Assembly: GCF_024628725.1 (NCBI RefSeq)
Contig: NZ_CP102409.1
Location: forward strand, 2,141,001-2,205,000
Direction of reading: 5' to 3'
Length of the DNA stretch: 64,000 bases
DNA from: Ruegeria sp. YS9
Lineage (GTDB): Bacteria > Pseudomonadota > Alphaproteobacteria > Rhodobacterales > Rhodobacteraceae
Position 1 is the stretch's first letter; every line of letters starts with the position of its first letter. Made by a program: the position numbers and the translations under genes. Below are positions 62,845-64,000 of this stretch, in pieces. The notes under the pieces were generated by a model. It did not search any database and was not told where the DNA came from. It saw nothing but the letters and a program-made list of their open reading frames with translations.

Positions 62845-63402
62845 CTAGAAGGTCAACACGCGGCTTTCCGTGACAACCATGTCCAGTGGTTGGTCAGTCG
62901 GCTCGAGCGGCAGATCCGCAGTCTCTTGCGCGTCAAAAGCAAAGCCAATGGCAAGCGTCGGGCGTTTGGCGCGCAAGCCTTCCAGCGTTCGGTCATAAAA
63001 CCCGCCGCCATACCCCAAGCGGCCACCATTTGCATCGAAGGCGACCAGCGGCACGATCAGGATTTCGGGGTCGAAATAGTCATCCACCTGGGGCACTTTT
63101 GCACCGAACGGGCCATCCTTGAGCACACCGTCCGGCGTCCAGCGAGAGAATTTCAGCGGCTGACCGGCTGCCTGAATGACAGGCACCCCCACCGGGCCAT
63201 AAGCCGATGCCTCGGCCATCGCAGGCACCGGGTCGATCTCGGTCCGGATCGGCATGTAACCTGACAGGGGAACGCCGCGATGACCTGCCAGAACCTCGGA
63301 CAAGCGCCCGGCTGCGCCCGGCAAGCGGGCATCAAACGCGGTCTTGCGGCGGGCAAACGCCGCTTTGCGCGCTGCGGCTTTGATTTCGGTCAGATCGGTC
63401 AC
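62845..63402 (-). CDS. 5-Formyltetrahydrofolate cyclo-ligase
   Basis: The enzyme (MTHFS; Fau/YgfA) converts 5-formyl-THF and ATP to 5,10-methenyl-THF. The 185 residues show the N-terminal basic KAAARKAAFARRKTAF, the substrate-binding GYMPIRTEIDP, PVIQAAGQPLKFSRW and the ATP/phosphate loop DANGGRLGYGGGFYDRTL followed by AIGFAFDAQ. The start is GTG 63402, overlapping the mgtE stop codon (GTGA), so it is coupled to the magnesium transporter gene. In many bacteria this gene lies next to 6S RNA, but I saw no 6S-like structure here. Confidence 0.92.
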   Translation of the reverse strand: MTDLTEIKAAARKAAFARRKTAFDARLPGAAGRLSEVLAGHRGVPLSGYMPIRTEIDPVPAMAEASAYGPVGVPVIQAAGQPLKFSRWTPDGVLKDGPFGAKVPQVDDYFDPEILIVPLVAFDANGGRLGYGGGFYDRTLEGLRAKRPTLAIGFAFDAQETADLPLEPTDQPLDMVVTESRVLTF

Positions 63403-64000
63403 AGGAGCACCACGCTGGCAAGCCCAAGAAATATGAAGAAACCCATGACATCCGTCGTGGTTGTCACAAAGGTTCCCGATGCCAGCGCCGGGTCGATGCC
63501 CAAGCGGTCCAGCACGACTGGTACTACCGTACCTGCAAAGCCTGCGATGATCATGTTCACGACCAAGGCCGACCCAATCACGACACCCAGCAGCGGGGAA
63601 TCGAACCACAGCATCCCCACGGTCCCCAGCACGATTGCAAAGCAGAGCCCATTCAGCATCCCCACCAGCAGTTCCCGGCGAATAACGCGCAGCACGTTTG
63701 CATTGGTCAGGTCGCGCGTCGCCAACGCGCGCACCGTAACGGTGAGCGACTGTGTTCCAGCATTGCCGCCCATCGACGCGACGATCGGCATCAGGATGGC
63801 CAGCGCGACCAGTTGATCAATCGCCGCCTCGAATTGCGAAATCACCAAAGAGGCACAGATCGCCGTGCACAGGTTCACCGCCAGCCAGGGCAACCTTCGC
63901 CGGCTGGTTGCCGCCACGCTGTCGGACAACGAGCTTTCGTCGCCGACACCGGCAAGACGCAGGATGTCTTCTTCATGCTCTTCATCCAGAACGACCATCG
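63399..64000 (-). CDS. mgtE: MgtE magnesium transporter, C-terminal part (5' end outside window)
   Basis: About 200 residues of a roughly 460-residue protein are present: the end of the connecting helix (HEEDILRLAGVGDESSL) and the five-helix pore domain. Pore motifs are RLPWLAVNLCTAICASLVI, LAILMPIVASMGGNAGTQSLTVTVRALATRD (the conserved GGNxGxQ and selectivity Asn) and VVNMIIAGFAGTVVPVVLDRLGIDPALASGTFVTTTTDVMGFFIFLG (the pore Asp). MgtE dimers are Mg2+-gated channels. The cytosolic N and CBS domains are beyond the edge; the frame stays open to base 64000. Coupled to the cyclo-ligase by GTGA. Confidence 0.95.
   Translation of the reverse strand, partial: MVVLDEEHEEDILRLAGVGDESSLSDSVAATSRRRLPWLAVNLCTAICASLVISQFEAAIDQLVALAILMPIVASMGGNAGTQSLTVTVRALATRDLTNANVLRVIRRELLVGMLNGLCFAIVLGTVGMLWFDSPLLGVVIGSALVVNMIIAGFAGTVVPVVLDRLGIDPALASGTFVTTTTDVMGFFIFLGLASVVLL

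Noticed and set aside
1..64000. CRISPR arrays, insertion sequences, toxin-antitoxin pairs, defence islands or phage genes
   Set aside because: No regularly spaced repeats, transposase, Cas, restriction or phage structural proteins were recognised.

Overview
The window is chromosomal DNA from an alphaproteobacterium, almost certainly a marine roseobacter (Rhodobacterales) close to Ruegeria. The signs are about 60% GC, a ProS without the editing insertion, HdaA, a VPLPA-CTERM protein, DUF302/DUF2867/DUF4174/YdcH small proteins, and the order pccB ... pccA ... mcm that I recall from Ruegeria pomeroyi. Genes are dense, on both strands, and mostly core metabolism. I see no phage, insertion sequence, CRISPR array or integron. 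Product names rest on reading the translations, with no database search.

Layout. 1-5.1 kb: end of the histidine operon (hisA, hisF, hisE), with hisA and hisF separated by three unrelated genes. 5.1-9.1 kb: a lipoprotein with a Cys-His-Asp triad, a CoA-binding protein behind a structured leader, a YHS protein, rlmB with a downstream zinc-ribbon gene that appears to start at AUU, tRNA-Tyr, and a VPLPA-CTERM surface protein. 9.1-14.6 kb: DUF2478, NnrU and a quaternary-amine (probably choline) ABC transporter. 14.9-21.4 kb: a Tag-like glycosylase, a HEXXH lipoprotein, a cytochrome c, lolD-lolC and proS. 21.6-30.6 kb: an FAD enzyme plus 2-oxoglutarate oxygenase pair, AI-2E permease, hdaA, ppx, nuclease, DjlA-like, GNAT and VOC genes. 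30.7-43.3 kb: propionyl-CoA assimilation (mcm, pccA, pccB and the ScfR-type regulator pccR), interleaved with a porin and a candidate small RNA. 44.4-48.2 kb: betI-betC-betA. 48.3-52.8 kb: EamA and LysE exporters, an ArgP-like regulator, an iodotyrosine-deiodinase-like nitroreductase and an MFS protein. 53-61.6 kb: yebC, two SLC13/RCK_C permeases, a glutamine amidotransferase, a sodium symporter, an FAD dehydrogenase and a YbaY-META protein. 61.7-64 kb: YmdB-type phosphoesterase, DUF333, 5-formyltetrahydrofolate cyclo-ligase and the mgtE C-terminal half.

How genes connect. An 18-base site upstream of the ABC transporter (14780-14797) matches the site over the betI promoter (48252-48269) at 16 of 18 positions, so uptake of choline and its conversion from choline-O-sulfate look like one BetI regulon split across 33 kb. 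TTTGCAAA-type sites lie upstream of pccB and of pccR, matching the known PccR mode of propionyl-CoA control.

The most unusual signals are non-coding: a structured, terminator-bearing RNA directly before the CoA-binding protein gene (about 6205-6310, minus strand), and a two-hairpin RNA with its own intrinsic terminator in the gap upstream of the porin (about 36056-36170, minus strand). Both are inferences from base pairing.
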